Source of the DNA: JACKOB01 sp024234575 | GTDB taxonomy: Bacteria; Pseudomonadota; Gammaproteobacteria; Pseudomonadales; Oleiphilaceae | NCBI GenBank assembly: GCA_051208035.1 | Contig: JBPJFZ010000010.1 | Span: 124,001-188,000 of the forward strand | Reading direction: 5' to 3' | Length of the DNA stretch: 64,000 bases | In this document: positions 52,491-62,800 of the stretch, in pieces | Layout: every line of letters begins with the position of its first letter | Position numbering within the stretch: the first letter of the stretch is position 1 | Position numbers and translations under genes: made by a program | The notes under the pieces: generated by a model | Seen by the model: the letters and a program-made list of their open reading frames with translations, nothing else | Database searches by the model: none | Told to the model about the DNA's origin: nothing

Positions 52491-53318
52491 TTATTTAGCG
52501 GATCGACGTCGTACAATCATCTTATCTGTACGCTTGTTCTTGCGAGTCTTATGGCCTTTGGTCGGAACACCCCAAGGTGTTACTGGATGTCTACCGCCAG
52601 AGGTTCGCCCTTCACCACCACCATGTGGATGGTCAACTGGGTTCATAACAACACCACGAACTGTAGGTCTAACCCCACGCCATCGTGATGCGCCCGCCTT
52701 ACCTAACTGACGCAAGTTATGCTCAGAGTTAGACACTTCACCCAAGGTTGCCTTGCACTCAGATAAAACTTTTCTCATTTCGCCCGAGCGTAATCTCAAC
52801 GTTGCGTAAGAACCATCTCTTGCAACTAACTGCGCAGAAGTTCCTGCACTTCTTGCCATTTGAGCACCTTTACCAGGCTTAAGCTCAACGCAATGAATAA
52901 CACTACCTACCGGAATATTACGAATTGGTAACGTGCTTCCAATTTTAATAGGTGCATCAGCACCCGAACGAACCGCATCACCAGCGACTAGACCTTTCGG
53001 CGCAATAATGTACCGTCTTTCACCGTCAGCATACTTCAACAAAGCGATATGAGCTGAACGATTAGGATCGTACTCAAGACGCTCAACGACTGCCGGTACA
53101 CCCTCTTTATCCCGCTTAAAATCAACCACGCGATAGTGCTGCTTGTGACCACCACCAATATGACGAGTAGTGATTCTGCCATTATTGTTTCTACCGCCCG
53201 ACTTCGACTTCTTTTCAACGAGCGCTGAGAATGGCTTACCTTTGTGCAAATCTTTATGCACAATCTTAACTACATGCCGGCGTCCAGCAGAAGTAGGTTT
53301 TGTTTTTACAATAGCCAT
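52491..53318 (-). CDS. rplB: 50S ribosomal protein L2
   Basis: 275 residues. KTKPTSAGRRHVVKI start, GRNNNGRITTRHIGGGHKQHYR, and the peptidyl-transferase-proximal GVVMNPVDHPHGGGEGRTSGGRHPVTPWG with the conserved His are diagnostic. Confidence 0.99.
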   Translation of the reverse strand: MAIVKTKPTSAGRRHVVKIVHKDLHKGKPFSALVEKKSKSGGRNNNGRITTRHIGGGHKQHYRVVDFKRDKEGVPAVVERLEYDPNRSAHIALLKYADGERRYIIAPKGLVAGDAVRSGADAPIKIGSTLPIRNIPVGSVIHCVELKPGKGAQMARSAGTSAQLVARDGSYATLRLRSGEMRKVLSECKATLGEVSNSEHNLRQLGKAGASRWRGVRPTVRGVVMNPVDHPHGGGEGRTSGGRHPVTPWGVPTKGHKTRKNKRTDKMIVRRRSAK

Positions 53319-53333
53319 AGTAATACCCCTAAG

Positions 53334-53627
53334 TTATTCGACATCCAAGAAGTCTATTTCTTGCCCTTCAGCCAAAGTAACATACGCCTTGCGCAAGCCG
53401 TTCCGCTTACCCAATCCACGCGCAGTTCTTTTAACCTTACCCTTCTGATTCAAAACTGAAACAGAGAGAACCTTGACATCGAACAACTGCTCTACTGCCG
53501 CCTTAATTTCAACCTTTGTTGCAGTTGGTGCCACTTTAAACACCACCTGGCCAGACTCTGCTGCCAATGAAGCCTTTTCTGAAATATGCGGCCCCATTAA
53601 CACTTGATATACTCGCTCTTGGTTCAC
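53334..53627 (-). CDS. rplW: 50S ribosomal protein L23
   Basis: 97 residues; docking site of trigger factor and SRP at the exit tunnel. ERVYQVLMGPHISEKASLAAE and VKRTARGLGKRNGLRKAYVTLAEGQEIDF are diagnostic. The start is a GTG at 53627 overlapping the rplD stop (GTGA). Confidence 0.97.
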   Translation of the reverse strand: MNQERVYQVLMGPHISEKASLAAESGQVVFKVAPTATKVEIKAAVEQLFDVKVLSVSVLNQKGKVKRTARGLGKRNGLRKAYVTLAEGQEIDFLDVE

Positions 53628-54232
53628 GCTAACATCTCCTCAATCAACTTCAATGCAGGAACTGTAACCAAAACCTTGTCATGAGAAATCAGCGACACAG
53701 GATCGATACCCTGCACATCCCTAACATCAACGTTAGGAAGATTTCTCGAAGCCAGATAGGTATTTTCTTCAACCGCATCAGACACAACCAACACGCTATC
53801 CAGACTAAGCTCAGACAGCTTTGCACACATCTCCTTAGTCTTTGGAGATGACACAGCAAATTCATTAACTACAACCAACCGACCCTGCCTCACCAATTCG
53901 GACATGATCACCTGAATTGCTGCACGATACATTTTCCTATTAACTTTCTGAGCAAAATCTTGTGGCTTAGCCGCAAATGTAACACCGCCAGAGCGCCATA
54001 TCGGACTACGAATGGTTCCCGCCCGAGCCCGACCAGTGCCCTTTTGACGCCATGGTTTTTTACCACCACCACGAACCTCTGAACGGGTTTTTTGCGCACG
54101 AGTCCCCTGACGAGCACCCGCCAGATACGCTGTAACTACCTGATGCACCAAACTTTCATTGTACTCTCTGCCAAAAGCAACATCAGACAATGAGACTGAC
54201 GCATTAGCAGATCCTGTAATAGCCAATTCCAT
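53624..54232 (-). CDS. rplD: 50S ribosomal protein L4
   Basis: 202 residues from ATG 54232; a GTG directly before it is also possible. EYNESLVHQVVTAYLAGARQGTRAQKTRSEVRGGGKKPWRQKGTGRARAGTIRSPIWRSGG is the L4 tunnel loop. In E. coli L4 also represses the S10 operon through its long leader, but the leader here is very short. Confidence 0.97.
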   Translation of the reverse strand: MELAITGSANASVSLSDVAFGREYNESLVHQVVTAYLAGARQGTRAQKTRSEVRGGGKKPWRQKGTGRARAGTIRSPIWRSGGVTFAAKPQDFAQKVNRKMYRAAIQVIMSELVRQGRLVVVNEFAVSSPKTKEMCAKLSELSLDSVLVVSDAVEENTYLASRNLPNVDVRDVQGIDPVSLISHDKVLVTVPALKLIEEMLA

Positions 54233-54242
54233 CACTATCCCC

Positions 54243-54878
54243 TTATGCCTTTATCGCAGGTTTAACAACAACATCACTACCTGTCGCACCTGGAACCGCA
54301 CCTTTAATAAGGAGCAACCCCTTCTCTGCATCAACTCGCACCACCTGAAGACTTTGCACTGTTACCTGCTCTGCACCCATGTGGCCGGCCATTTTTTTAC
54401 CCTTGAAAACTCGACCTGGAGTTTGGCATTGACCGATTGAACCTGATGAACGATGAGACAATGAGTTACCATGCGTGGCGTCTTGCATACGGAAATTCCA
54501 GCGCTTTATTGCCCCTGCAAATCCCTTACCTTTAGAAACACCAACAACATCTACCAATTGCCCAACTTCAAACTGAGTCACACTGAGATCAGAACCAAGA
54601 GTAGGCATCGCTTCCTCCGAAGCAACCCTAAACTCAGTTAAGGCAGTGCCAGATTCAACCCCAGCCTTAGCATAGTGACCTGATATAGCCTTATTTACAC
54701 GCGACGCCTTCTTGACGCCGGAAGAGACCTGCACAGCAGAATATCCATCGATTGCCACAGTTTTAACCTGAGCCACACGATTAGACACAACTTCCACTAC
54801 AGTCACGGGAATAGACTGACCTTCGTCAGTAAAAACACGCGTCATACCAGCCTTACGACCGATAATTCCAATTACCAT
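54243..54878 (-). CDS. rplC: 50S ribosomal protein L3
   Basis: 211 residues. IGIIGRKAGMTRVFTDEGQSIPVTVVE start, GFAGAIKRWNFRMQDATHGNSLSHRSSGSIGQCQTPGRVFKGKKMAGHMG (the arm reaching the peptidyl-transferase centre, with the methylated Gln region) are diagnostic. Confidence 0.98.
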   Translation of the reverse strand: MVIGIIGRKAGMTRVFTDEGQSIPVTVVEVVSNRVAQVKTVAIDGYSAVQVSSGVKKASRVNKAISGHYAKAGVESGTALTEFRVASEEAMPTLGSDLSVTQFEVGQLVDVVGVSKGKGFAGAIKRWNFRMQDATHGNSLSHRSSGSIGQCQTPGRVFKGKKMAGHMGAEQVTVQSLQVVRVDAEKGLLLIKGAVPGATGSDVVVKPAIKA

Positions 54879-54960
54879 TTTTCACCTCACAAGTGTACGG
54901 GGCTAAAACCCTCTACGGCCTAACATGTTACACTTCCCCTTAAGCTAAGGGGCGAAACAC

Positions 54961-55272
54961 TTAACCCAAACTAATCTGCACATCCACACCGGCGGCCAGA
55001 TCAAGCTTCATAAGTGCATCAACAGTTTTTTCTGTAGGCTCTACAATATCTAACAATCTTTTATGTGTGCGTATTTCATATTGATCTCTCGCATCTTTAT
55101 TAACATGCGGAGAAACAAGAACAGTGAAGCGCTCCTTTCTAGTAGGCAAAGGAATTGGCCCCTTAACCTGAGCACCAGTGCGCTTAGCCGTTTCAACAAT
55201 CTCCTGAGTAGATTGATCAATCAGACGATAGTCGAACGCTTTCAGCCTGATCCGAATCTTTTGGCTTTGCAT
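54961..55272 (-). CDS. rpsJ: 30S ribosomal protein S10 (NusE)
   Basis: 103 residues. KIRIRLKAFDYRLIDQSTQEIVETAKRTGAQVKGPIPLPTRKERFTVLVSPHVNKDARDQYEIRTHKR is diagnostic. Also the NusE partner of NusB in antitermination. First gene of the S10 operon; a consensus-like promoter starts about 50 bases upstream. Confidence 0.99.
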   Translation of the reverse strand: MQSQKIRIRLKAFDYRLIDQSTQEIVETAKRTGAQVKGPIPLPTRKERFTVLVSPHVNKDARDQYEIRTHKRLLDIVEPTEKTVDALMKLDLAAGVDVQISLG

Positions 55273-55313
55273 TTTTCAAACTCCAGTACTTAGCGAAATT
55301 AATTTCACATAAT

Positions 55314-55345
55314 AAAAAAAGGAGCCGCATTTTATGCACAGCTCC
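55314..55345 (-). terminator. Intrinsic terminator after tuf
   Basis: On the minus strand AGGAGC and GCTCCT flank an inner TGCAT/ATGC helix, and the stem is followed by seven T. It closes the str operon and is separate from, but overlaps, the S10 promoter. Confidence 0.85.
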
Positions 55346-55357
55346 TCTTCCTGTCAA
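55329..55357 (-). promoter_or_regulatory. Sigma-70 promoter of the S10 operon, nested in the tuf terminator
   Basis: Minus strand: perfect -35 TTGACA (plus 55352-55357), 17-base spacer, -10 TAAAAT (plus 55329-55334). The predicted start is near 55322, leaving a leader of about 50 bases. The left arm of the tuf terminator lies in the spacer, so RNA begun here cannot form the terminator. Confidence 0.78.
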
Positions 55358-55389
55358 GCCATAAGGCCAACTATTTTCTAATCCGTTAA

Positions 55390-56583
55390 TTACTCAACGA
55401 TTTTACTAACCACGCCCGCACCTACCGTGCGACCACCTTCACGAATAGCAAAACGCAAACCTTCATCCATCGCAATCGGCGCAATCAAGGTGACAACCAT
55501 CTTAACGTTATCACCTGGCATTACCATTTCCACACCCTCTGGCAACTCACACGAACCAGTCACATCAGTAGTACGGAAATAGAACTGTGGGCGATACCCT
55601 TTGAAGAAAGGAGTATGACGACCGCCCTCATCCTTACTCAATACATAGATCTCACACTCAAACTTAGTGTGCGGCTTGATAGAACCTGGATTCGCCAAAA
55701 CCTGACCACGCTGAACATCATCACGCTTTGTGCCGCGCAACAACACACCGCAGTTTTCACCCGCACGACCTTCGTCAAGCAGCTTACGGAACATCTCAAC
55801 ACCAGTACATGTCGTCTTCGTTGTAGCTCGCAAGCCAACAATCTCGACCTCCTCACCAACGCGAACAACGCCACGCTCAACACGACCAGTAACTACCGTT
55901 CCACGACCAGAGATTGAAAACACGTCCTCAATTGGCATCAAGAACTTCTGATCCACTGCACGCACTGGCTCAGGAATATAAGAATCCAACGTTTCAACAA
56001 GCTTCTTAACGGCAGAAGTACCCATGCCGTTATCATCCTTGCCTTCCAGCGCCATCAACGCCGAACCTATAATGATTGGCGTGTCGTCACCCGGAAATTC
56101 GTATTGATCAAGAAGCTCTCTCACCTCCATCTCAACCAACTCTAGCAACTCCTCATCATCCACCATATCAGCCTTATTCAAAAACACGACGATATATGGT
56201 ACACCAACCTGACGGGACAACAAGATATGCTCACGGGTTTGCGGCATCGGGCCATCAGCGGCCGAACAAACCAGAATTGCACCATCCATCTGAGCCGCAC
56301 CAGTGATCATGTTTTTTACATAATCAGCGTGCCCTGGGCAATCCACATGCGCGTAGTGACGAGCAGGAGAATCATACTCCACATGCGAAGTAGATATAGT
56401 AATACCGCGCTCTCTTTCTTCGGGCGCATTATCAATACCATCAAACGCAACCGCCGTACCACCCCAAACTTCCGCACAAACACGCGTTAGAGCTGCAGTC
56501 AAAGTTGTCTTTCCATGGTCAACGTGACCAATGGTACCTACGTTCACGTGCGGTTTTTTACGTTCAAATTTTTCCTTTGCCAC
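55390..56583 (-). CDS. tuf: Elongation factor Tu
   Basis: 397-residue GTPase that delivers aminoacyl-tRNA to the ribosome. P-loop GHVDHGKTTLTAAL, RGITISTSHVEYD (switch I), DCPGHADYVKNMITGAAQMDGAILV (switch II), NKADMVDDEEL (G4), and domains 2-3 with GRGTVVTGRVERGVV and PFFKGYRPQFYFRTTDVTG. It starts with a GTG at 56583, as E. coli tufA does. Last gene of the str operon, 32 bases after fusA. Any second tuf copy would be outside the window. Confidence 0.99.
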   Translation of the reverse strand: MAKEKFERKKPHVNVGTIGHVDHGKTTLTAALTRVCAEVWGGTAVAFDGIDNAPEERERGITISTSHVEYDSPARHYAHVDCPGHADYVKNMITGAAQMDGAILVCSAADGPMPQTREHILLSRQVGVPYIVVFLNKADMVDDEELLELVEMEVRELLDQYEFPGDDTPIIIGSALMALEGKDDNGMGTSAVKKLVETLDSYIPEPVRAVDQKFLMPIEDVFSISGRGTVVTGRVERGVVRVGEEVEIVGLRATTKTTCTGVEMFRKLLDEGRAGENCGVLLRGTKRDDVQRGQVLANPGSIKPHTKFECEIYVLSKDEGGRHTPFFKGYRPQFYFRTTDVTGSCELPEGVEMVMPGDNVKMVVTLIAPIAMDEGLRFAIREGGRTVGAGVVSKIVE

Positions 56584-56615
56584 AATAACACCTCTAACTT
56601 TATATAATAGAAAAT

Positions 56616-58709
56616 TTAACTTTTATGAATGATTGCATCGGCGACACTCGCAGGCGCCTCAGCATATTTAACAAATTCCATTGCGTAGGTAGCACGACCC
56701 TGTGTCGCCGACCTAAGATCTGTCGCGTACCCAAACATTTCGGAGAGAGGAACCTCAGCATCAATTACCTTACCACCCCCGTTGTCATTCATTCCTTGAA
56801 TCACACCCCTGCGCCGATTGAGATCACCAACTACATCCCCCATACTTGACTCAGGAGTGACAACCTCCACTTTCATAATTGGCTCAAGTAGAACAGCACC
56901 ACCCAACTCCCTTAACTGCTTGGTCGCCATGCTAGCAGCAATTTTAAAGGCCATTTCATTGGAATCAACATCATGATAAGAACCGTCATACAAAGCCGCT
57001 CGCAACCCTAAAAGTGGATAACCTGCGAGCACGCCGTTCTTCATCTGCTCTGACACGCCTTTCTCAATCGCAGGAATATATTCTTTCGGAACTACACCGC
57101 CGACAACTTCATTTATGAACTCCAGCCCTTCCTCACCCGCAGACCGAGGAGAAAAACGGATCCTGACATGCCCATATTGACCTCGACCACCAGACTGCCG
57201 AATGAATTTACCTTCAACATCGCAACTCTTCGTTATCGCCTCTCTATAAGCTACCTGAGGCTTACCTATATTAGCCTCCACCTTAAACTCTCGACGCATT
57301 CGATCGACAATAATATCAAGGTGCAACTCTCCCATTCCGGCGATTATAGTTTGCCCAGTTTCCTCATCTGTTTTAACGCGAAATGAAGGGTCCTCCTGAG
57401 CCAACTTACTGAGCGCGACACCCATTTTATCTTGATCAGCCTGAGATCTAGGCTCAACAGCCACAGCAATTACCGGCTCAGGGAACTCCATTTTTTCCAA
57501 CGTTATCACATTTGCCATATCGCAGAGCGTATCACCAGTTGTTACATCCTTTAAGCCAATGGCAGCTGCAATATCACCCGCACAAACCTCTTTGATCTCT
57601 TCTCGATTATTTGAGTGCATCTGCACCAAACGACCTATACGCTCCCTCTTACCCTTAATGGGATTAAAGACCGCATCACCTGTATTTAAAACACCAGAAT
57701 ACACCCTAAAAAAACTTAACGTACCCACAAATGGATCAGTAGCTATTTTAAAAGCCAAAGCCGAAAATGGTGCATCATCACTCGACTCTCTGATTGCAGG
57801 CGTGCCATCCGCTAAAACACCCTCTATCGCTTTAACCTCAGTCGGAGACGGCAAAAATTCAACCACTGCATCTAAAACGGCCTGTACACCTTTATTTTTG
57901 AATGCCGAACCGCCAAGCACTGGAACAATCTGGTTGGCTATTGTCCTCTTACGAATACCCGACTTGATCTCCATCTCTGACAACTCCTCACCAGAGATGT
58001 ACTTCTCCATGTAATCATCAGAAGCTTCAGCAGCCACCTCGATCAAATACTCACGCATTTTCTTACATTTTTCGATCAACCGAGGTGGCACATCACCATA
58101 ATCAAACGTCATCCCCTGATCGTTTTCGCTCCAGTGAATGGCCTTCATTTTTATAAGATCAACAACCCCTTCGAAACCGTCCTCAGAACCAATAGTCATC
58201 TGCAAAGGAACAGGAGTTGCACCAAGACGATCTCTTAACTGACCTATCACTCTTTCAAAATCTGCCCCTGTTCGATCCATTTTATTGATGAACACCATCC
58301 GAGGGACTTCATATTTGTTAGCCTGACGCCAAACAGTCTCAGTTTGCGGCTGTACTCCCGACGACCCACAAAGAACTACCACAGCCCCATCAAGCACTCT
58401 GAGCGATCTTTCCACCTCGATAGTAAAGTCGACATGCCCTGGAGTATCTATAATATTAATACGATGGTCTTCGAACTGCCCTTGCATGCCTCGCCAGAAA
58501 CATGTGGTAGCAGCAGAAGTGATTGTAATACCTCGCTCCTGCTCCTGCTCCATCCAATCCATTGTTGCAGCGCCATCATGAACTTCACCTATTTTATGTG
58601 ACAACCCGGTATAGAAAAGCACACGCTCCGTTGTCGTGGTCTTGCCAGCATCAACATGAGCACATATACCAATATTCCTGTACCGACTAATAGGTGTTTT
58701 TCGCGCCAC
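56616..58709 (-). CDS. fusA: Elongation factor G
   Basis: 697-residue translocation GTPase. GICAHVDAGKTTTTERVLFYTG, QEQERGITITSAATTCFW, DTPGHVDFTIEVERSLRVLDGAVVV and NKMDRTGADF form the G domain. GMGELHLDIIVDRMRREF and the domain IV SGGRGQYGHVRIRF segment (with the tip) follow. Starts with GTG at 58709, 15 bases after rpsG. Full length for the FusA1 class. Confidence 0.99.
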   Translation of the reverse strand: MARKTPISRYRNIGICAHVDAGKTTTTERVLFYTGLSHKIGEVHDGAATMDWMEQEQERGITITSAATTCFWRGMQGQFEDHRINIIDTPGHVDFTIEVERSLRVLDGAVVVLCGSSGVQPQTETVWRQANKYEVPRMVFINKMDRTGADFERVIGQLRDRLGATPVPLQMTIGSEDGFEGVVDLIKMKAIHWSENDQGMTFDYGDVPPRLIEKCKKMREYLIEVAAEASDDYMEKYISGEELSEMEIKSGIRKRTIANQIVPVLGGSAFKNKGVQAVLDAVVEFLPSPTEVKAIEGVLADGTPAIRESSDDAPFSALAFKIATDPFVGTLSFFRVYSGVLNTGDAVFNPIKGKRERIGRLVQMHSNNREEIKEVCAGDIAAAIGLKDVTTGDTLCDMANVITLEKMEFPEPVIAVAVEPRSQADQDKMGVALSKLAQEDPSFRVKTDEETGQTIIAGMGELHLDIIVDRMRREFKVEANIGKPQVAYREAITKSCDVEGKFIRQSGGRGQYGHVRIRFSPRSAGEEGLEFINEVVGGVVPKEYIPAIEKGVSEQMKNGVLAGYPLLGLRAALYDGSYHDVDSNEMAFKIAASMATKQLRELGGAVLLEPIMKVEVVTPESSMGDVVGDLNRRRGVIQGMNDNGGGKVIDAEVPLSEMFGYATDLRSATQGRATYAMEFVKYAEAPASVADAIIHKS

Positions 58710-58724
58710 AACAACTCCTTAACT

Positions 58725-59195
58725 TTAGAAACGATAGTGAGAGAAAGCCTTGTTAGCTTCAGCCATTCTATGCACGTCTTCACGCTTCTTAACTGCAGCT
58801 CCCTTGCCTTCAGCCGCATCTAACATTTCACCAGCCAACCTCAAAGGCATTGATTTCTCACCGCGCTTTCTGGAAAACTCTACCAACCACCTCATTGCTA
58901 ATGCGTTTTGGCGAACAGGCCTTACCTCAACAGGCACCTGATAGGTCGCCCCACCAACTCGACGAGATTTAACCTCAACCAAAGGCTGAATATTCTCAAG
59001 CGCCTTTTCAAACACTTCAACGGGATTCTGCTTCGACTTCTGCTCGATTGTTGACAATGCACCGTACACAATGCGCTCAGCAACTGACTTCTTGCCACTA
59101 ATCATCACATGGTTTATGAACTTAGCCAGGCGCTGGCTTCCGAATTTTGGATCTGGCAAAATTTCTCTTTTCGCTGCAACTCTTCTTCTTGGCAT
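58725..59195 (-). CDS. rpsG: 30S ribosomal protein S7
   Basis: 156 residues. PRRRVAAKREILPDPKFGSQRLAKFINHVMISGKKSVAERIVYGAL and the GGATYQVPVEVRPVRQNALAMRWL loop are diagnostic. In E. coli S7 represses the str operon by binding the rpsL-rpsG spacer. Confidence 0.98.
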   Translation of the reverse strand: MPRRRVAAKREILPDPKFGSQRLAKFINHVMISGKKSVAERIVYGALSTIEQKSKQNPVEVFEKALENIQPLVEVKSRRVGGATYQVPVEVRPVRQNALAMRWLVEFSRKRGEKSMPLRLAGEMLDAAEGKGAAVKKREDVHRMAEANKAFSHYRF

Positions 59196-59309
59196 GATAA
59201 GCCCTCTATATAATTAAATTAGGTCTTCAGGATCGTTCTGAGCCGATAAACCAACTCAGCCTTACTCTTACCCAAAACAAATTCTTACAAATGAGTGACG
59301 ACCACTCGA
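59196..59309 (-). promoter_or_regulatory. rpsL-rpsG spacer, possible S7 control region
   Basis: 114-base spacer. On the minus strand it can fold GAGT/ACTC and CTGAG/CTCAG helices. In E. coli the equivalent spacer binds S7. The resemblance is only positional; the fold was not computed. Confidence 0.3.
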
Positions 59310-59684
59310 TTACGCTTTTGGACGCTTCGCACCATACTTTGATCGCGCTTGACGACGCTTAGCTACACCAGCAGTATCCAAACTTCCGCGAACGTTATGG
59401 TAACGAACACCGGGCAAATCTTTTACCCGCCCACCCCGAATAAGAACAACACTGTGCTCTTGCAGGTTATGACCTTCACCACCAATGTATGACGAAACTT
59501 CAAAACCATTCGTCAGACGCACACGACAAACCTTACGTAGCGCTGAGTTAGGCTTTTTAGGTGTCGTAGTATAAACACGTGTGCAAACACCTCGACGCTG
59601 AGGACAGCTCTGTAATGCTGGTACATCACTTTTTGCCGCCTTGCGTTTACGAGGCTTACGCACCAACTGATTAATTGTTGCCAT
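59310..59684 (-). CDS. rpsL: 30S ribosomal protein S12
   Basis: 124 residues. MATINQLVRKPRKRKAAKSD start, TTTPKKPNSALRKVCRVRLTNGFEV and RVKDLPGVRYHNVRGSLD. The lysines altered in streptomycin resistance (PKKPNS and GRVKDLPG) are both wild type. First gene of the str operon. Confidence 0.99.
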   Translation of the reverse strand: MATINQLVRKPRKRKAAKSDVPALQSCPQRRGVCTRVYTTTPKKPNSALRKVCRVRLTNGFEVSSYIGGEGHNLQEHSVVLIRGGRVKDLPGVRYHNVRGSLDTAGVAKRRQARSKYGAKRPKA

Positions 59685-59714
59685 GCAAGCATACTCCCGT
59701 TAAACAATAAAATT

Positions 59715-59733
59715 CTGCCCAGACGCTGAGCAG
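59715..59733 (-). other. Hairpin in the rpsL leader
   Basis: CTGCCCAG (59715-59722) and CTGAGCAG (59726-59733) form an 8-bp stem with one G-U pair in minus-strand RNA and a 3-base loop, about 30 bases before the rpsL start. It may protect or regulate the leader. Confidence 0.35.
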
Positions 59734-59735
59734 AC

Positions 59736-59775
59736 AAAATTAAGGGAGGCAAGTCTAATGACTGACCTCCTCTTA
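59736..59775 (-). terminator. Probable terminator between rpoC and rpsL
   Basis: On the minus strand an 11-bp imperfect stem with GGAGG/CCTCC ends (59745-59770) is followed by CTTAATTTTGT. It would end the rpoBC transcript before the str operon. Confidence 0.6.
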
Positions 59776-59811
59776 GTCAATACCGTCGATTGAATAAAAA
59801 CCAACCAACGA

Positions 59812-62800
59812 TTAATCGAGCCGTCTACTCAGCTCTGCGCTTAAGGCCTCTTCAACATCAGCTGCGCTTACACCCAATGATTCAGTAGAAGATTTCTTCT
59901 TACGCTTTCTTTCGCTGTGGTACGCCAGACCGGTACCCGCAGGTATCAATCGACCAACCACGACGTTTTCTTTCAAGCCTCTGAGGAAGTCTTGCTTGCC
60001 TGTCACAGCACCCTCAGTTAGTACTCTCGTTGTTTCCTGGAAAGAAGCGGCTGAAATAAATGACTCTGTTGCTAACGAAGCCTTAGTTATACCCAACAAC
60101 ACTCGCTCATACTTCGCAGGCATCATGTCTTTACTTTCGGCTAGCTCATTCTCTTCAATCATTTTGAAGTACTCTACCTGATCACCTTTAATCAAGCTCG
60201 TATCTCCAGACTCAAGCACATCGACCTTACGAAGCATTTGTCTAACGATAACCTCAATATGCTTATCGTTGATCACAACACCTTGAAGTCGATACACGTC
60301 CTGTATCTCATTAATAATATATTTTGCCAGCTCTCCGACTCCAAGCAGACGCAATATGTCGTGAGGGCTCGAAGGGCCATCAGAAATAACCTCTCCTTTG
60401 TCAACCTGCTCACCCTCAAAAACGTTCATTTGACGCCATTTGGGGATCAGCGCCTCATAAGGGTCCGTACCATCATGGGGCGTAATAACCAAACGTTTTT
60501 TGCCTTTAGTTTCCTTTCCGAAGCTTACTACGCCACTAATCTCTGCGAGTATTGAAGGCTCTTTGGGCTTTCGTGCTTCAAACAAATCAGCTACGCGAGG
60601 CAAACCACCCGTAATGTCCCTGGTTTTTGATGACTCTTGGGGTATACGCGCTACGATATCACCTTGCTGCAACCTACCCCCATTCTTCAAACCTAGCAAA
60701 GCATTAGCAGGCAAGAAGTATTGAATAGGAGTTTCTGAGCCTGGCATCTTCAAGACATTACCACTTTCGTCCAGCAACTGAATCATGGGACGAAGGTCTT
60801 TACCAGCAGCAGGTCGCTCTTTCGGATCCATCACCACCACAGACGACAGACCTGTAAGCTCGTCAGTCTGAGTATTAACAGTAATACCCTCTTCCATTCC
60901 GACAAATTGTATCGCACCTTCATATTCCGAAATAATCGGGTGAGTATGGGGATCCCACTTCGCAACAATTTGGCCAGCATCAACGCTATCGTTATTCTTT
61001 ACACTTAAAATCGCACCATATGGCAGCTTGTACCACTCACGCTCTCGCCCGTGGTCATCTGCTATAGCCAGCGCCGAAGATCTAGACACAACCACCAACT
61101 TGCCATCCTTGCGCTCAATTGACTTCATATTATGCAAACGAGCAGTGCCGCCGTGCTTAACCTGAATATTGTCAACCGCAGAGGCTCTCGATGCTGCACC
61201 GCCAATATGGAATGTTCTCATGGTTAACTGAGTGCCCGGCTCACCGATTGACTGCGCCGCGATTACACCAACAGCCTCACCAACGTTCACCAAATGCCCT
61301 CTAGCCAAATCACGCCCATAACACTTAGCACAAACTCCGTAGCGCGTTCGGCATGTAATTGCAGTTCTTACCCAAACTTCATCCACGCCCGCATTTTCTA
61401 GAATCGCAACGTTAGCCTCATCCAAAAACGTATCGGCAGGCAGCACAGCATCAACATCATTCCCTGGCGCAAAAACCTCTCTGGCGGTTACACGACCAAG
61501 CACACGGTCACCAAGAGGAACCACAACGTCACCACCCTCTATATGAGGCGTAACCAACATGCCCACATCAGTTCCACAATCTTGCTCTTTAACCACCAAA
61601 TCTTGGGCCACATCGACGAGCCGTCTTGTCAGATATCCAGAGTTAGCAGTCTTAAGAGCCGTATCGGCCAAACCTTTACGCGCTCCGTGAGTAGAAATAA
61701 AGTACTGAAGTACGTTTAATCCTTCCCTAAAGTTTGCTGTGATAGGCGTTTCGATGATTGAGCCGTCCGGCTTCGCCATCAGCCCCCTCATACCAGCCAA
61801 CTGCCTGATCTGGGCAGCAGAGCCTCGAGCTCCCGAGTCGGCCATCATATAAACAGAATTGAAAGAATCCTGCGCCACTTCATTACCATCTCGGTCAATT
61901 ACGGTTTCTTTACCCAGAGTGTCCATCATCGCTTTGGCCACTTTGTCGTTAGCACGCGACCAAATATCGATAACTTTGTTGTATTTCTCACCTTGCGTTA
62001 ATAAACCGGTCGCAAACTGTGATTCAATCTCCATAACCTCATCGTCAGCCGCCTCAACAATACCTTTCTTGGCATCCGGAATAACGAAGTCATTCACCCC
62101 AATTGACGAACCTGACAAAGTTGCCTGCGCAAACCCGAGATACATCAATTGATCTGCAAAGATAACCGTATCTTTCAGGCCGCAACGCCGATACGACGTG
62201 TTTATCAATCGAGAAATAGCTTTCTTGGTCATCGCCTGATTTACAAGAGGAAAAGGCAATCCCTTCGGTAAAATATCAAACAGCAAAGCCCGGCCTGCAG
62301 TGGTATCAAAGATCTCGGTAACGATCTCTTCTTTACCATCAATCTCAAGCTTCTGAGCAATACGAACCTTAATCTTGGCTTGGAGATGGACCTTTTTAGC
62401 ACCATACGCGCGATGCACTTCCTTAACGTCAGCAAAGACCATGCCTTCGCCTAGAGCATTGATGCGGTCTCGCGTCATGTAATAAAGGCCAAGTACAACG
62501 TCCTGGGAAGGTACAATTATAGGCTCACCGTTTGCTGGTGACAGAACGTTGTTAGTGGACATCATTAAGGCCCGCGCCTCTAACTGCGCCTCAATAGTCA
62601 ACGGAACGTGCACCGCCATCTGGTCACCGTCAAAGTCAGCGTTATAGGCCGCACAAACGAGTGGATGCAACTGAATTGCTTTACCCTCAATTAAGACAGG
62701 TTCGAAAGCCTGAATCCCTAATCTGTGCAGCGTTGGCGCGCGATTAAGCATAACCGGATGTTCGCGAATAACTTCCGCAAGGATATCCCAAACTTCCGCG

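Noticed and set aside
55273..55389. tRNA genes next to tuf, as before E. coli tufB
   Set aside because: No cloverleaf or CCA end seen; the spacer is filled by the terminator and S10 promoter.
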